23,390 bases of DNA from Acidaminobacter sp. GTDB taxonomy: Bacteria; Bacillota_A; Clostridia; Peptostreptococcales; Acidaminobacteraceae. A model generated the notes under the pieces. The model saw only the letters and a program-made list of their open reading frames with translations. It made no database searches and was not told the origin of the DNA. The stretch is from the NCBI GenBank assembly GCA_009881125.1, contig WXFH01000050.1, positions 1 through 23,390 on the forward strand. Direction: 5' to 3'. Below, piece after piece: positions 6,918 through 14,338 of this stretch (position 1 is its first letter; every line of letters begins with the position of its first letter). Made by a program: the position numbers and the translations under genes.

Positions 6918-7331
6918 TTACACCCTCGGATTCGCTTCAATGATGGCTTCGAGCACCGCTGCGCCTTGAATAATCAAATCCGTGCAGCCGGTCTGCTCAT
7001 CTCGGTAAACGGCTTTCAAATCGACGCATTGAGCGGTGGCAAAGGTCTCTTTGAATTGACTGATGAAGGCCTTTGAAACCTCCACCATCTGATCGCTGTC
7101 GTGGGCGACGTGATTGGTGTAAAGCAGTCCAATCACAGCCAGGCCGCCGGTCATGATGCCGCAGACGTCTTCGGTCAGCAGGCCGCCGCTGAAGGGGGCC
7201 ATGGTCCGGAGTACCTGTGGCGGCAGATTGAGATCGTAAGCTTTATTGGCTGCGGCCACCATGGTCTCCGAGCAGCTGTAGTCATAGTTGGATTTATCTC
7301 TGAAGTGCCGGACGGCGTCAACGTAGGTCAT
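6918..7331 (-). CDS. C_GCAxxG_C_C family putative redox protein
   Basis: 137-aa cysteine-motif protein. The spaced cysteines defining the family are visible: Cys20 (YSCSET), Cys57 in VCGIMTGG (the GCAxxG-like block), Cys102 (AQCVDL) and Cys116 (TGCTDLI). Members are probable redox or metal-binding proteins of unknown reaction and are common in anaerobes. A small-residue-rich helix (GGLAVIGLLY) follows Cys57. It starts 30 bp after the D-cysteine desulfhydrase stop and shares its terminator, so a link to sulfur metabolism is a fair inference. The ATG has a modest GCGAGGCAAG site upstream. Confidence 0.85.
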   Translation of the reverse strand: MTYVDAVRHFRDKSNYDYSCSETMVAAANKAYDLNLPPQVLRTMAPFSGGLLTEDVCGIMTGGLAVIGLLYTNHVAHDSDQMVEVSKAFISQFKETFATAQCVDLKAVYRDEQTGCTDLIIQGAAVLEAIIEANPRV

Positions 7332-7361
7332 TAGTCACTTGCCTCGCTTTCAGTATTTTGG

Positions 7362-8372
7362 TTATTTTTTGTCTCCCACAAACCATTCCTGGTGCTCGAA
7401 TAAGGCCGGGGATCCACCGGTATGGATGAACAATACCTTGTCTTCCGGTTTGAAAAAGCCGCTTCGTATCAGTGAGATGAGTCCTGCGAAAGCCTTACCT
7501 GTGTAGGTGGGATCCAGAAGGATGCCTTCCTTTTCTGCGAGGAGCCTGACGGCTTCAACCATTTCGTCTGTGGGGAGGGCGTAGCCGGGACCGAGACCAT
7601 CGTCAAAGCACTGGACGTCTTCCTGAGTGGCGCCGCGGCCAACCTGATAAACATCTGCAATCTCTTGAACCAGCTTCCAGATCCGCGGTTCTTGAGTTAC
7701 TTTCTTCATGAGGACATTCATGCCCAGTACTTTTGCTCTGCTTCCAGACTCTCGCAGCCCGGCGATCAAGCCGGCGATGGTACCGCCGCTGCCAACCGGC
7801 ACAACAATATAGTCGAATTCTTCTTTGCTTGAAATTTCATGAGCGGCGATCTCCAGGGCACAGTCCACATAGCCCAGACAGCCCAGGATGCTGGAGCCCC
7901 CAAGGGTGATGGCGTAAGGCTCAAGCCCCTCCGCTGCGCAGTCAGCGACCTCTTCATCCAAAGCGTGAAAAAGGTCTGTGTCTTTAGGCTTCAGGATTAT
8001 TTTGTCTGCCCCCATCAGCCGGTCGAGAAACAGGTTGCCGCTGGCTTTTTCATCTGCGCGGCCGTGGCCGGTAGGATCCGAGAGCACCAAATGGCATTTC
8101 AGTCCTTCTCTCTTTGCCGCAGCCAAGGTCAGCCTGGCATGATTGGACTGGTAAGCGCCACAGGTAACGAGCGTCTTTGCCCCTTTTCGCAGGGCATCCG
8201 CGACGAGGTATTCCAGTTTTCGGGATTTATTGCCGCCTCCGGCCAGAAGGGAGAGGTCATCTCTTTTTATGTAGAGCGCTGGTCCTCCCAGGATTTCTGA
8301 AGTCCTTTTCAATGCCTCAATTGGGGTTGTCCCCTGCATATATTTTCTCTTCATTGGTTTTTTGAACGTCAC
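7362..8372 (-). CDS. dcyD: D-cysteine desulfhydrase (PLP-dependent)
   Basis: 336-aa fold-type II PLP enzyme of the D-cysteine desulfhydrase / ACC deaminase group, expected to turn D-cysteine into pyruvate, ammonia and H2S. PLP lysine is Lys49 in GGGNKSRKLEYL. Also visible are the substrate-side CGAYQSNHARLTLAAA, the phosphate-binding-type glycine loop VPVGSGGTIAGLIAGL, LLDPTYTGKAFAGL and FIHTGGSPALF. ACC deaminase is the main alternative. The GTG start overlaps the stop of the preceding lipoprotein gene (GTGA, 8369-8372) and has GGAGG about 9 nt upstream, inside that gene, so translation is probably coupled. The C_GCAxxG_C_C gene follows after 30 bp. Confidence 0.9.
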   Translation of the reverse strand: MTFKKPMKRKYMQGTTPIEALKRTSEILGGPALYIKRDDLSLLAGGGNKSRKLEYLVADALRKGAKTLVTCGAYQSNHARLTLAAAKREGLKCHLVLSDPTGHGRADEKASGNLFLDRLMGADKIILKPKDTDLFHALDEEVADCAAEGLEPYAITLGGSSILGCLGYVDCALEIAAHEISSKEEFDYIVVPVGSGGTIAGLIAGLRESGSRAKVLGMNVLMKKVTQEPRIWKLVQEIADVYQVGRGATQEDVQCFDDGLGPGYALPTDEMVEAVRLLAEKEGILLDPTYTGKAFAGLISLIRSGFFKPEDKVLFIHTGGSPALFEHQEWFVGDKK

Positions 8373-8908
8373 TGTTCTCCGCCTCCTTCAGGTGGCTCCA
8401 ACATCAGGCTGACCGCTTCTGTTTTGCCGCTGGCGGCGTCATAATACAGCCTGAGAACGAGGTCCTCGTATCCATAATCCTTATACCCTGAACCCGGGTG
8501 ATTGTCAATGACCTTTTCAAAAGCGTCCTCGAAGGCTTGCTCGCTGTCGCCAATCCTGGCGCCATTGAAGTCGACGTCTTTAGACAGAATCATGACGTGT
8601 ACCGCACGGCCATGAGCCTCATCAAACCAGATTCTTATGCCTGAGTGCTTAAACTCTATGCCTGAGTCATTTATGCCTTCTGAGGTCTCATCAAACATAG
8701 CCTCGATTCTCGATTGCTTCAGGCCAATCAACACCCTGTATTTTTCAACATTCTCTGACATGGAAGAAAAAAACGCAGCGGTTTCACTTGCCGGCTGGGG
8801 CGCAGGCGCATTGGTCTCCGGTACTTCTGAGGCACAGGCAGAAACAATCACAGCCGACAAGACCGCTGCAATTACAATCTTTGATCCACCCTTCAATCCA
8901 GGACTCAT
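8369..8908 (-). CDS. Putative lipoprotein, first gene of the dcyD operon
   Basis: About 180 aa with a lipoprotein signal: KIVIAAVLSAVIVSAC, where the lipobox is VSAC, followed by a Pro/Ala/Glu-rich tether. The mature domain (VLIGLKQSRIEAMFDET..., then two acidic segments) has the feel of small extracytoplasmic domains such as DUF4309/YjgB or SmpA-type folds, but I do not recognise it with certainty. I prefer the ATG at 8908, which has GGTGG upstream; a GTG at 8926 in the same frame is possible. The 4-base overlap with dcyD indicates one transcript. Its role beside a cysteine-degrading enzyme is unknown. Confidence 0.75.
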   Translation of the reverse strand: MSPGLKGGSKIVIAAVLSAVIVSACASEVPETNAPAPQPASETAAFFSSMSENVEKYRVLIGLKQSRIEAMFDETSEGINDSGIEFKHSGIRIWFDEAHGRAVHVMILSKDVDFNGARIGDSEQAFEDAFEKVIDNHPGSGYKDYGYEDLVLRLYYDAASGKTEAVSLMLEPPEGGGEQ

Positions 8909-9078
8909 ACCAGCACCACCCGTCACGAGAATCTAAAACTGTCGCTTTTTTGTCTTTAATATATACCCAATCCCACGTTCCAATTACCCGGACAGGTGGT
9001 GTGAACGGCTCAAAATTGAATAAATAATTGCGAGTTAAAATGCGAAGGGGGACGGGAACGAGAATGGGATAGTGAGAA

Positions 9079-9117
9079 GGGGGACAGATACAAATTAACT
9101 TGTTGTACCCTTCCCCC
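9079..9117. repeat. Imperfect inverted repeat of the GGGGACAGGTACAA type
   Basis: GGGGGACAGATACAA (9079-9093) faces TTGTACCCTTCCCCC (9103-9117), three mismatches in 15. It is a weaker version of the perfect copy at 10624-10664. GGGGGACGGGAACGAGAATGGG just before it looks like another decayed unit. The rest of 8909-9198 holds only the ATPase terminator. Confidence 0.6.
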
Positions 9118-9154
9118 AATTTATCTCAATATTTGCATATGTATCCTAATAATA

Positions 9155-9182
9155 GAAAAAGACAGGTCTTGTAAACCTGTCT
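9155..9182 (-). terminator. Terminator of the first DUF4143 ATPase gene
   Basis: On the minus strand AGACAGGT, a 7-nt loop, ACCTGTCT, then TTTTCTATT, 17 bp beyond the stop codon of the ATPase gene. Confidence 0.85.
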
Positions 9183-9198
9183 CTTCTGAGCAAATGCG

Positions 9199-10452
9199 TT
9201 AAATTAACCACGCTGGAACGAACCAGTTTTTCGAGTCAATTGGCAACAAATCATTAGCCATACAGATTACAGCGCCATTGCCAATCAGTGTTTTACTTTG
9301 CGCGTGCTCTCCATATAGTTCTGGGTCTGTGAGCGGCTGGAGTACTTTAAAATGCTTGATGGCATCTTTTCCTGGCGATGCGGCTTTCTTTATTTCAACA
9401 GGGTATAGTGTGCCATTTTCGTAAATCAAAAGATCAATCTCCTTCTGATCCTTATCTCTAAAGTAGAAAACCGGTGGCTCTTTACCAACGTTTAAAAAAC
9501 TCTTGTAGATTTCGGAAAAGACATAGCTTTCAAAGAAAGCCCCTGACATGGCACCAGTCTCGAGAGTCTCAGGATCACTCCACTTCAGCAAATAAGCACA
9601 CAAACCAGTATCTAGAAAATGTAGTACCGGCATCTTAGTGACTCGCTTTAAAACATTTCTGTGAAAAGGCTGAATCAAAGCTATTATCTGAGATGAAATT
9701 AATATGGACAACCATTTCTTTGCCGTAGGCGCAGTTATCCCACACTCTTTGGCAAGCTCTTCATAGATAACAGGCTTCGCAGTACGAGCCGCGACGATGG
9801 TCATGAAGTTAAAAAACGCCATTTCATCTGCAACTTGAGTTAAATCCTTTATGTCACGTTTAAGATATGTCTCTACATAGGAGCGATAATAAGCCTGAAG
9901 ATCAATAGTCTCGTCAGTGTATAGCCGCGGCATAGAGCCTTTATGGATTCGGGTATAGAGTTCGTTTAAACCAAGTTGTTTGACTTCTTTAAGACGCGAC
10001 ATTAACTTTTCAGGATCTGTACTGAATTGCCTTGACGGTATATTGTTTAATTCACTTGTAGACAGGCCAAGAAGGCTTATAATACCCACCCGTCCAGCAA
10101 GGGTCTCACTGACATCTTTCATCATAACAAAGGATAGTGAACCTGTAAGCCAGAACTCGCCATTACTTTTGGATTTGTCTACTGCCATTTTGATATAGGG
10201 TAACAACTCTGTGGCATATTGAATTTCATCTATCAAGACAGGTGGTGTATACCTTTGCATGAAAAGCGCAGGATCTGTTTTAGCCAGATATCTCACATCA
10301 GGATCGTCCAGGGTCACAACTGTTCGATCAGATTCTGCGAGGTGCTGAAGTAATGTGGACTTTCCAACTTGGCGCGGGCCAGTAATTAATAATATCGGAA
10401 AGGTAGCTGAAATATTTTTAACAGTTTCTTCAATAACACGTTTAATATACAT
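9199..10452 (-). CDS. AAA ATPase with DUF4143 C-terminal domain
   Basis: 417-aa stand-alone ATP-binding protein. Walker A is GPRQVGKST (25-33); Walker B is PVLIDEIQ (Asp75-Glu76); sensor-like WLTGS follows. A winged-helix-like segment (ECGITAPTAKKWLSILISS) leads to the DUF4143 part with FESYVFSEIYKS and the PD-(D/E)XK-like EIDLLI ... LYPVEIKKA. Such proteins are common and often horizontally spread in bacteria and archaea; their cellular role is unsettled. The ATG follows GAGGTG. It has its own promoter and terminator and no operon partner. A second, only distantly similar member lies at 17716-18909. Confidence 0.9.
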   Translation of the reverse strand: MYIKRVIEETVKNISATFPILLITGPRQVGKSTLLQHLAESDRTVVTLDDPDVRYLAKTDPALFMQRYTPPVLIDEIQYATELLPYIKMAVDKSKSNGEFWLTGSLSFVMMKDVSETLAGRVGIISLLGLSTSELNNIPSRQFSTDPEKLMSRLKEVKQLGLNELYTRIHKGSMPRLYTDETIDLQAYYRSYVETYLKRDIKDLTQVADEMAFFNFMTIVAARTAKPVIYEELAKECGITAPTAKKWLSILISSQIIALIQPFHRNVLKRVTKMPVLHFLDTGLCAYLLKWSDPETLETGAMSGAFFESYVFSEIYKSFLNVGKEPPVFYFRDKDQKEIDLLIYENGTLYPVEIKKAASPGKDAIKHFKVLQPLTDPELYGEHAQSKTLIGNGAVICMANDLLPIDSKNWFVPAWLI

Positions 10453-10496
10453 CGTTTCACCTCTTCCAATTAATATGAAGACAAATTGTCAATAGT

Positions 10497-10548
10497 CGTC
10501 TATTCCATATTCATATTTTATTATAGACGGATATTGAGTAGACTTCAA
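10497..10548 (-). promoter_or_regulatory. ATPase promoter overlapped by an inverted repeat
   Basis: On the minus strand TTGAAG (10543-10548), a 17-bp spacer and TATAAT (10520-10525). The inverted repeat CGTCTAT / ATAGACG (10497-10503 and 10523-10529) overlaps the -10 box and the start region, so it could be an operator or a leader hairpin. Confidence 0.7.
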
Positions 10549-10623
10549 GTTGAAAATTGTCACTTCGTTTTGAATTGAGAAAATAACATATTAGTAGGTG
10601 ACACGAACAAAAACAAAATGAGA

Positions 10624-10664
10624 ATGGGGACAGGTACAAAGTTTCTTATTGTACCTGTCCCCAT
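10624..10664. repeat. Perfect 16-bp inverted repeat, GGGGACAGGTACAA type
   Basis: ATGGGGACAGGTACAA (10624-10639) and TTGTACCTGTCCCCAT (10649-10664) enclose a 9-nt loop. There is no downstream T-run, so it is not a normal terminator. It begins a continuous repeat block that runs to about 10791. Confidence 0.85.
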
Positions 10665-10673
10665 ATTTAAGTC

Positions 10674-10791
10674 AGTGTCTGACACCGAGTTTGACTGAGT
10701 GCCTGTCACTAAGTTCATTTCGGTGCCTGTCACCAAGTTCATTTCGGTGCCTGTCACTAAGTCCAACTCAGTGCCAGAGCTTCAAACAATT
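10674..10791. repeat. 24-bp-periodic repeat array in a gene-free stretch
   Basis: After a palindromic core AGTGTCTGACACC (10674-10686), three 24-bp units begin with GTGCCTGTCAC at 10699, 10723 and 10747. A closing partial unit GTGCCAGAGCTTCAAACAAT starts at 10771. The same closing unit ends the array at 16099. Units are contiguous and vary at a few bases. A frame through the minus strand repeats LVTGTEMN, but I take this as a by-product of 24 being a multiple of three. The rest of 10453-10987 (about 10792-10910) has only short GC-rich hairpins and no gene. Confidence 0.9.
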
Positions 10792-10915
10792 CACTACAAT
10801 TCCACTTGACCTAGTCAACCTCACGCCTCCAGACGTGCACCTCGCTTCGCCCCAAACCACGCTTCGCGTGATTTAGAGCTGCGCTTCGGTCACGGGCTGC
10901 GCCCTATATAAATTA

Positions 10916-10965
10916 AAGTGGTCTCACTCTGCCGAGAGCAAGCTCTCTTCAGAGTGAGACCACTT
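10916..10965 (-). terminator. Strong terminator of the abgT-peptidase unit
   Basis: A 16-bp perfect stem, AAGTGGTCTCACTCTG / CAGAGTGAGACCACTT, with an inner GAGAG / CTCTC hairpin. On the minus strand TTTAATTTAT follows. It lies 22 bp after the peptidase stop codon. Confidence 0.88.
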
Positions 10966-10987
10966 CAGTTTATGCACGTCTTTTAGC

Positions 10988-12103
10988 TTACGCGATATAC
11001 TGTACTATCCCCAAAACCAGTCTCGCCGTATTAACTAAATCTTCAATACGCAGATGCTCTTCCAGTGTGTGAGGCTTACGCTCTCCAATGCCCAGGTTGA
11101 CCGCCTTGATGCCGTTAGCGTTGAACACATTGGTGTCGCTGCCGCCGCCGGTGGAGCCCGTGAATGCCTTCAGACCAATCATGCCGCAAGCTTCCCGGAC
11201 AATTTCAACGACCTCATCGTTTTCAGAAATCACGAACGGATCATACATCCGCTCTACCTCGACCTCGGCGACAGCCCCAAATTTCTCCGCCGCACGCTTA
11301 AAGCAATCCACCATATGCTGAGACTGAGCCGCCAGCTTTTCCTTGCTGAGGCTTCGGGCCTCCGCCTTGATCAGAACCTCCGGACAGACAATATTCGTGG
11401 CCACGCCGCCTTCAATGTTGCCAATATTGGCCGTAGTCTCCTCATCAATGCGAAGGAGTTTCATCTCATTGATAGCCGCAGCCGCCACCTGAATGGCGCT
11501 GATGCCCTCTTCCGGGCTGACGCCTGCATGAGCCGGCTTGCCTATGATCTTCGCCGTGATCTTGTCCTGAGCAGGTCCCTGGATGATGATCTGTCCCGGA
11601 TCCCCGCCGCTGTCGAGAACAAAGCCAATCTTGGAATTGAGTTTCGAATAATCCAGATACTTCGCCCCAAAGAGGCCGCCTTCCTCATAAATGCTGAAAG
11701 ACACCTCAATGTCGCCGTGGGCCACGCCCTCCTCCTTAAGAACGCGCACCGCCTCAATGACCGCAGCGATTCCGGCTTTGTTGTCGCCGCCGAGAATGGT
11801 CGTGCCATCGCTGTAAATGACGCCGTCCCGGATCACCGGCTTGATGCCCACCCCAGGTGACACCGTATCCATGTGGCAGCTGAACAGCACTGGCTGCACC
11901 GGCTTAACGCCCTTTAAAACACCAATGACATTGCCCGTATCCGACCCGGCCTTTTCGCCGGCATCATCCACACAGACCTCGAAGCCCAGGCCCCTGAGCT
12001 CCTCCGCGATAAATGCCGCGAACCGCCCCTCACTCTTGGTCGGGCTGTCAATTTTAACATAGTCCAAAAACGCATTGACGATACGATCCTGATTGATCCC
12101 CAC
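10988..12103 (-). CDS. M20 family metallopeptidase, PepT-like
   Basis: 371-aa cytoplasmic di-zinc peptidase of the M20 (PepT/YqjE-like) family. Metal and catalytic residues are in place: SCHMDTVSPG (His, Asp), TILGGDNKAG (bridging Asp), YEEGGLFGAK (catalytic Glu pair), VLDSGGDPG (Asp) and the final KPHTLEEHL (His). A dimerisation domain with KPAHAGVSPEEGISAI lies between. The start is the GTG at 12103 with AAGGAGG 7 nt upstream; the frame stays open 36 codons further but that part has no family resemblance. It follows abgT on the same strand (209-bp gap), which recalls the abgT with M20 hydrolase pairing, although this peptidase is not of the AbgA/AbgB type. A di- or tripeptide or aminoacyl-conjugate substrate is likely. 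Confidence 0.9.
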   Translation of the reverse strand: MGINQDRIVNAFLDYVKIDSPTKSEGRFAAFIAEELRGLGFEVCVDDAGEKAGSDTGNVIGVLKGVKPVQPVLFSCHMDTVSPGVGIKPVIRDGVIYSDGTTILGGDNKAGIAAVIEAVRVLKEEGVAHGDIEVSFSIYEEGGLFGAKYLDYSKLNSKIGFVLDSGGDPGQIIIQGPAQDKITAKIIGKPAHAGVSPEEGISAIQVAAAAINEMKLLRIDEETTANIGNIEGGVATNIVCPEVLIKAEARSLSKEKLAAQSQHMVDCFKRAAEKFGAVAEVEVERMYDPFVISENDEVVEIVREACGMIGLKAFTGSTGGGSDTNVFNANGIKAVNLGIGERKPHTLEEHLRIEDLVNTARLVLGIVQYIA

Positions 12104-12232
12104 TGGAATGCCTCCTTCTGCACGCTTTAAATGGAAAATGGCGCGAAGCCCATTTTCCTTCCTTGTCCTTACTCTTTTTCCATTATACAAAAACTCACCA
12201 ATGTTTTCCATTGGCGAGGTTTGGGTGGGGTG

Positions 12233-12291
12233 ACCATCGGCGGAAATATCTTTAAAAGCCTTTAAAAGCTTTCAAAACTTCTGCCGATGGT
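12233..12291. repeat. Inverted pair of ACCATCGGC motifs between abgT and the peptidase gene
   Basis: ACCATCGGC (12233-12241) and GCCGATGGT (12283-12291) face each other across 41 bp containing a duplicated TTTAAAAGC. A transcript through this gap could fold the motifs into a stem. A separate shorter inverted pair, GGAAAATGG and CCCATTTTCC, lies at about 12132-12157. Confidence 0.7.
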
Positions 12292-12312
12292 CATTCATCC
12301 CAACTTATAATT

Positions 12313-13896
12313 CTACTTCATGAAGATAAACGCGTCCGGACCAATTGGCCAGCCTGCGACGTACCAGACGATCATGAGGACCGTCCAGAAGAGCAGGAAC
12401 GCCAAGGAATACGGGAGCATGGTGGAGATGATGGTGCCAATGCCCATTTTCTTGTCATACTTCTCCGCAAAGGCGACGATGACGGCGAAATAGGACATCA
12501 AAGGCGAGATGATGTTGGTGGAAGAGTCGCCAATTCGGTACGCGACTTGGGTGAACTCCGGCGAGAAGCCGAGGGCCATGAACATTGGGACGAAGACCGG
12601 CGCCATGATGGCCCACTTCGCTGACGCGGAGCCAATGAACAGGTTGATGAACGCGGACACCAGGATGAAACCGAGGATCAGCGGGAGGCCGACCATACCG
12701 GTGGACTCGAGGAACGCCGCGCCTTTGACGGCGAGGATGGTGCCGAGGTTGGTGTAGCTGAAGTAAGCCACGAACTGCGCCGCGACGAAAGCCAGGACCA
12801 GGTAGCCGCCCATGGTGCTCATCGCTTTGCCCATGGCGTGGGCGACGTCTTTGTCGTTTTTAATGGACTTGGAGCCGAGGCCGTAAGCAAGGCCTGGCAG
12901 GAAGAAGAAGAGCGCGATAACGAGAACGATGCTGTTCATGAACGGCGAGTGTCCGAGGATTTCGCCTGTCGTCTGGTCGCGGAGGATGCCTGTTGCTGGT
13001 GCGATCATGGCTGCCATGCCGGCGATGAACAGGACCATCGCGATACCGGCGAAGCGGAGGCCGCGTTTTTCGTCATCGTTGATGTCGTGGAGGTCTGCTT
13101 TTTCGCTGCCTTTGTATTCGCCGAGGCGCGGCTCGACAATGCGCTCAGTGACCCAAGAGCCTACGAGCATGATAACGAAGGTGGAGACGATCATGAAGTA
13201 CCAGTTTGCAGTGGCTGAAACCGTGTAAGTAGGATCGAGGAGCTTCGCCGCTTCGGTGCTGATGCCGCCGAGGAGCGGGTCAATGGTGCCGATGAGAAGA
13301 TTGGCGCTGAAACCGCCGGAAACGCCGGCGAACGCCGCCGCGAGACCTGCCAGCGGATGACGGCCAAAGCTGAGGAACACAATAGCGCCGAGTGGAACGA
13401 GGACAACATAACCTGCGTCGGAAGCAACGTTGGACATGACGCCTGCAAAGACGACGACCAGAGTGATCAGACGCTTAGGGGTGCTGATGACGAGCTTGCG
13501 GAGGAGTGCCTGGATCAGGCCGGTGCCCTCTGCAACGCCGACGCCCAGCATGGCGACGAGCACTGTGCCCAGTGGCGCGAAGCCCGTGAAGTTTCTCACT
13601 GCGCTCTCGAACATGAACCGGATGCCGTCCGGGCTGAGCAGGCTGACTGCGGTGACGGTAGTCAGGGCGGATTCAAAGGTCTTGTTGTCGATTTTCATGA
13701 ATTCGACCGAGACGCCCGCGTTCGCTGCCAGTGAAGATGCCACGACGACTAATGCGCTAAAAATCAGAAAAATGGTGACTGGGTGTGGAAGTTTGTTGCC
13801 GACGACTTCGACGACATCGAGGAACTTCATGAAAAGTCCCTTTTTGTTATTGTCGTTTGCTTTCGCTTTTTGTTTCATACTAAGTTCTGCGCTCAT
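12313..13896 (-). CDS. AbgT family transporter
   Basis: 527-aa inner-membrane transporter of the AbgT family (YdaH/MtrF relatives), which move p-aminobenzoyl-glutamate or export sulfonamide-like antimetabolites using an ion gradient. Family landmarks include NKLPHPVTIFLIFSALVVVASSL near the N terminus, VMSNVASDAGYVVLVPLGAIVF, SGGFSANLLIGTIDPLLGGIS, FIGSASAKWAIMAPVFVPMFMALG and YRIGDSSTNIISPLMSYFAVIVAF, with about 12-13 hydrophobic segments. Length is normal. The ATG follows TAGGAGGC. The downstream M20 peptidase suggests uptake and hydrolysis of an aminoacyl conjugate or peptide (inference). Confidence 0.92.
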   Translation of the reverse strand: MSAELSMKQKAKANDNNKKGLFMKFLDVVEVVGNKLPHPVTIFLIFSALVVVASSLAANAGVSVEFMKIDNKTFESALTTVTAVSLLSPDGIRFMFESAVRNFTGFAPLGTVLVAMLGVGVAEGTGLIQALLRKLVISTPKRLITLVVVFAGVMSNVASDAGYVVLVPLGAIVFLSFGRHPLAGLAAAFAGVSGGFSANLLIGTIDPLLGGISTEAAKLLDPTYTVSATANWYFMIVSTFVIMLVGSWVTERIVEPRLGEYKGSEKADLHDINDDEKRGLRFAGIAMVLFIAGMAAMIAPATGILRDQTTGEILGHSPFMNSIVLVIALFFFLPGLAYGLGSKSIKNDKDVAHAMGKAMSTMGGYLVLAFVAAQFVAYFSYTNLGTILAVKGAAFLESTGMVGLPLILGFILVSAFINLFIGSASAKWAIMAPVFVPMFMALGFSPEFTQVAYRIGDSSTNIISPLMSYFAVIVAFAEKYDKKMGIGTIISTMLPYSLAFLLFWTVLMIVWYVAGWPIGPDAFIFMK

Positions 13897-13940
13897 GATT
13901 GCCTCCTATAATTTTAATGAGGTAAATGAAAGACACTCTC

Positions 13941-13969
13941 ATCTTACCCAGCACTTAGGGAGCCGTCAA
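13941..13969 (-). promoter_or_regulatory. abgT promoter
   Basis: On the minus strand TTGACG (13964-13969), 17-bp spacer, TAAGAT (13941-13946). A perfect 14-bp palindrome AATTCTTAAGAATT (13991-14004) lies about 60 bp upstream of the expected start and may be a regulator site. The remaining gap 14005-14338 holds the regulator-gene terminator and no ORF of note. Confidence 0.7.
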
Positions 13970-14196
13970 CGGCACTCAGAGAATTGGTCGAATTCTTAAG
14001 AATTGTGTGTTTGCAAGGGTTTGGAGTTGTTACGGCTTGTTCACAATCCCTATGGATTTCCAGTTCGATTTGAGTGCTTGTTTATTTCGTTGAAAATTGG
14101 TTATAACTTAGAATGTGAGTGCTTTTGTTCATTTTTATAAAATGGGCTTGAGTGGTGGTTGCCAGAATATTATGTCAACATCTGTTACGGTTCCGT

Positions 14197-14224
14197 AAAA
14201 AAACGCACCTTGAGCGCCGGGTGC
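14197..14224 (-). terminator. Terminator of the FNR-like regulator gene
   Basis: On the minus strand GCACC, a 10-nt loop, GGTGC, then GTTTTTTTAC. The stem is short but the T-run is clear. It lies about 115 bp beyond the stop codon. Confidence 0.6.
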
Positions 14225-14338
14225 TTGGGCGTCAAAATGCGAATTTATGTCATTTTTTCTTAATACTTAGTTCTTTTTTGTGGTATTGTCTGAATATTTT
14301 AGCGTTTTTAACTATTGAAAGCATGGGCTTGCTGCCCG

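Noticed and set aside
10560..10766. Minus-strand reading frame with an LVTGTEMN octapeptide repeat, apparent small repeat protein
   Set aside because: The repeat is intergenic DNA with a 24-bp period, which automatically keeps a frame open. No ribosome binding site was seen, and the same DNA family occurs elsewhere as palindromes without any frame.
10699..10791. Possible CRISPR array
   Set aside because: Units are contiguous 24-mers with no unique spacers, and there are no cas genes nearby.
12104..12211. 36-residue N-terminal extension of the M20 peptidase
   Set aside because: A GTG at 12103 has a strong AAGGAGG at ideal spacing, and the extension has no M20 resemblance.
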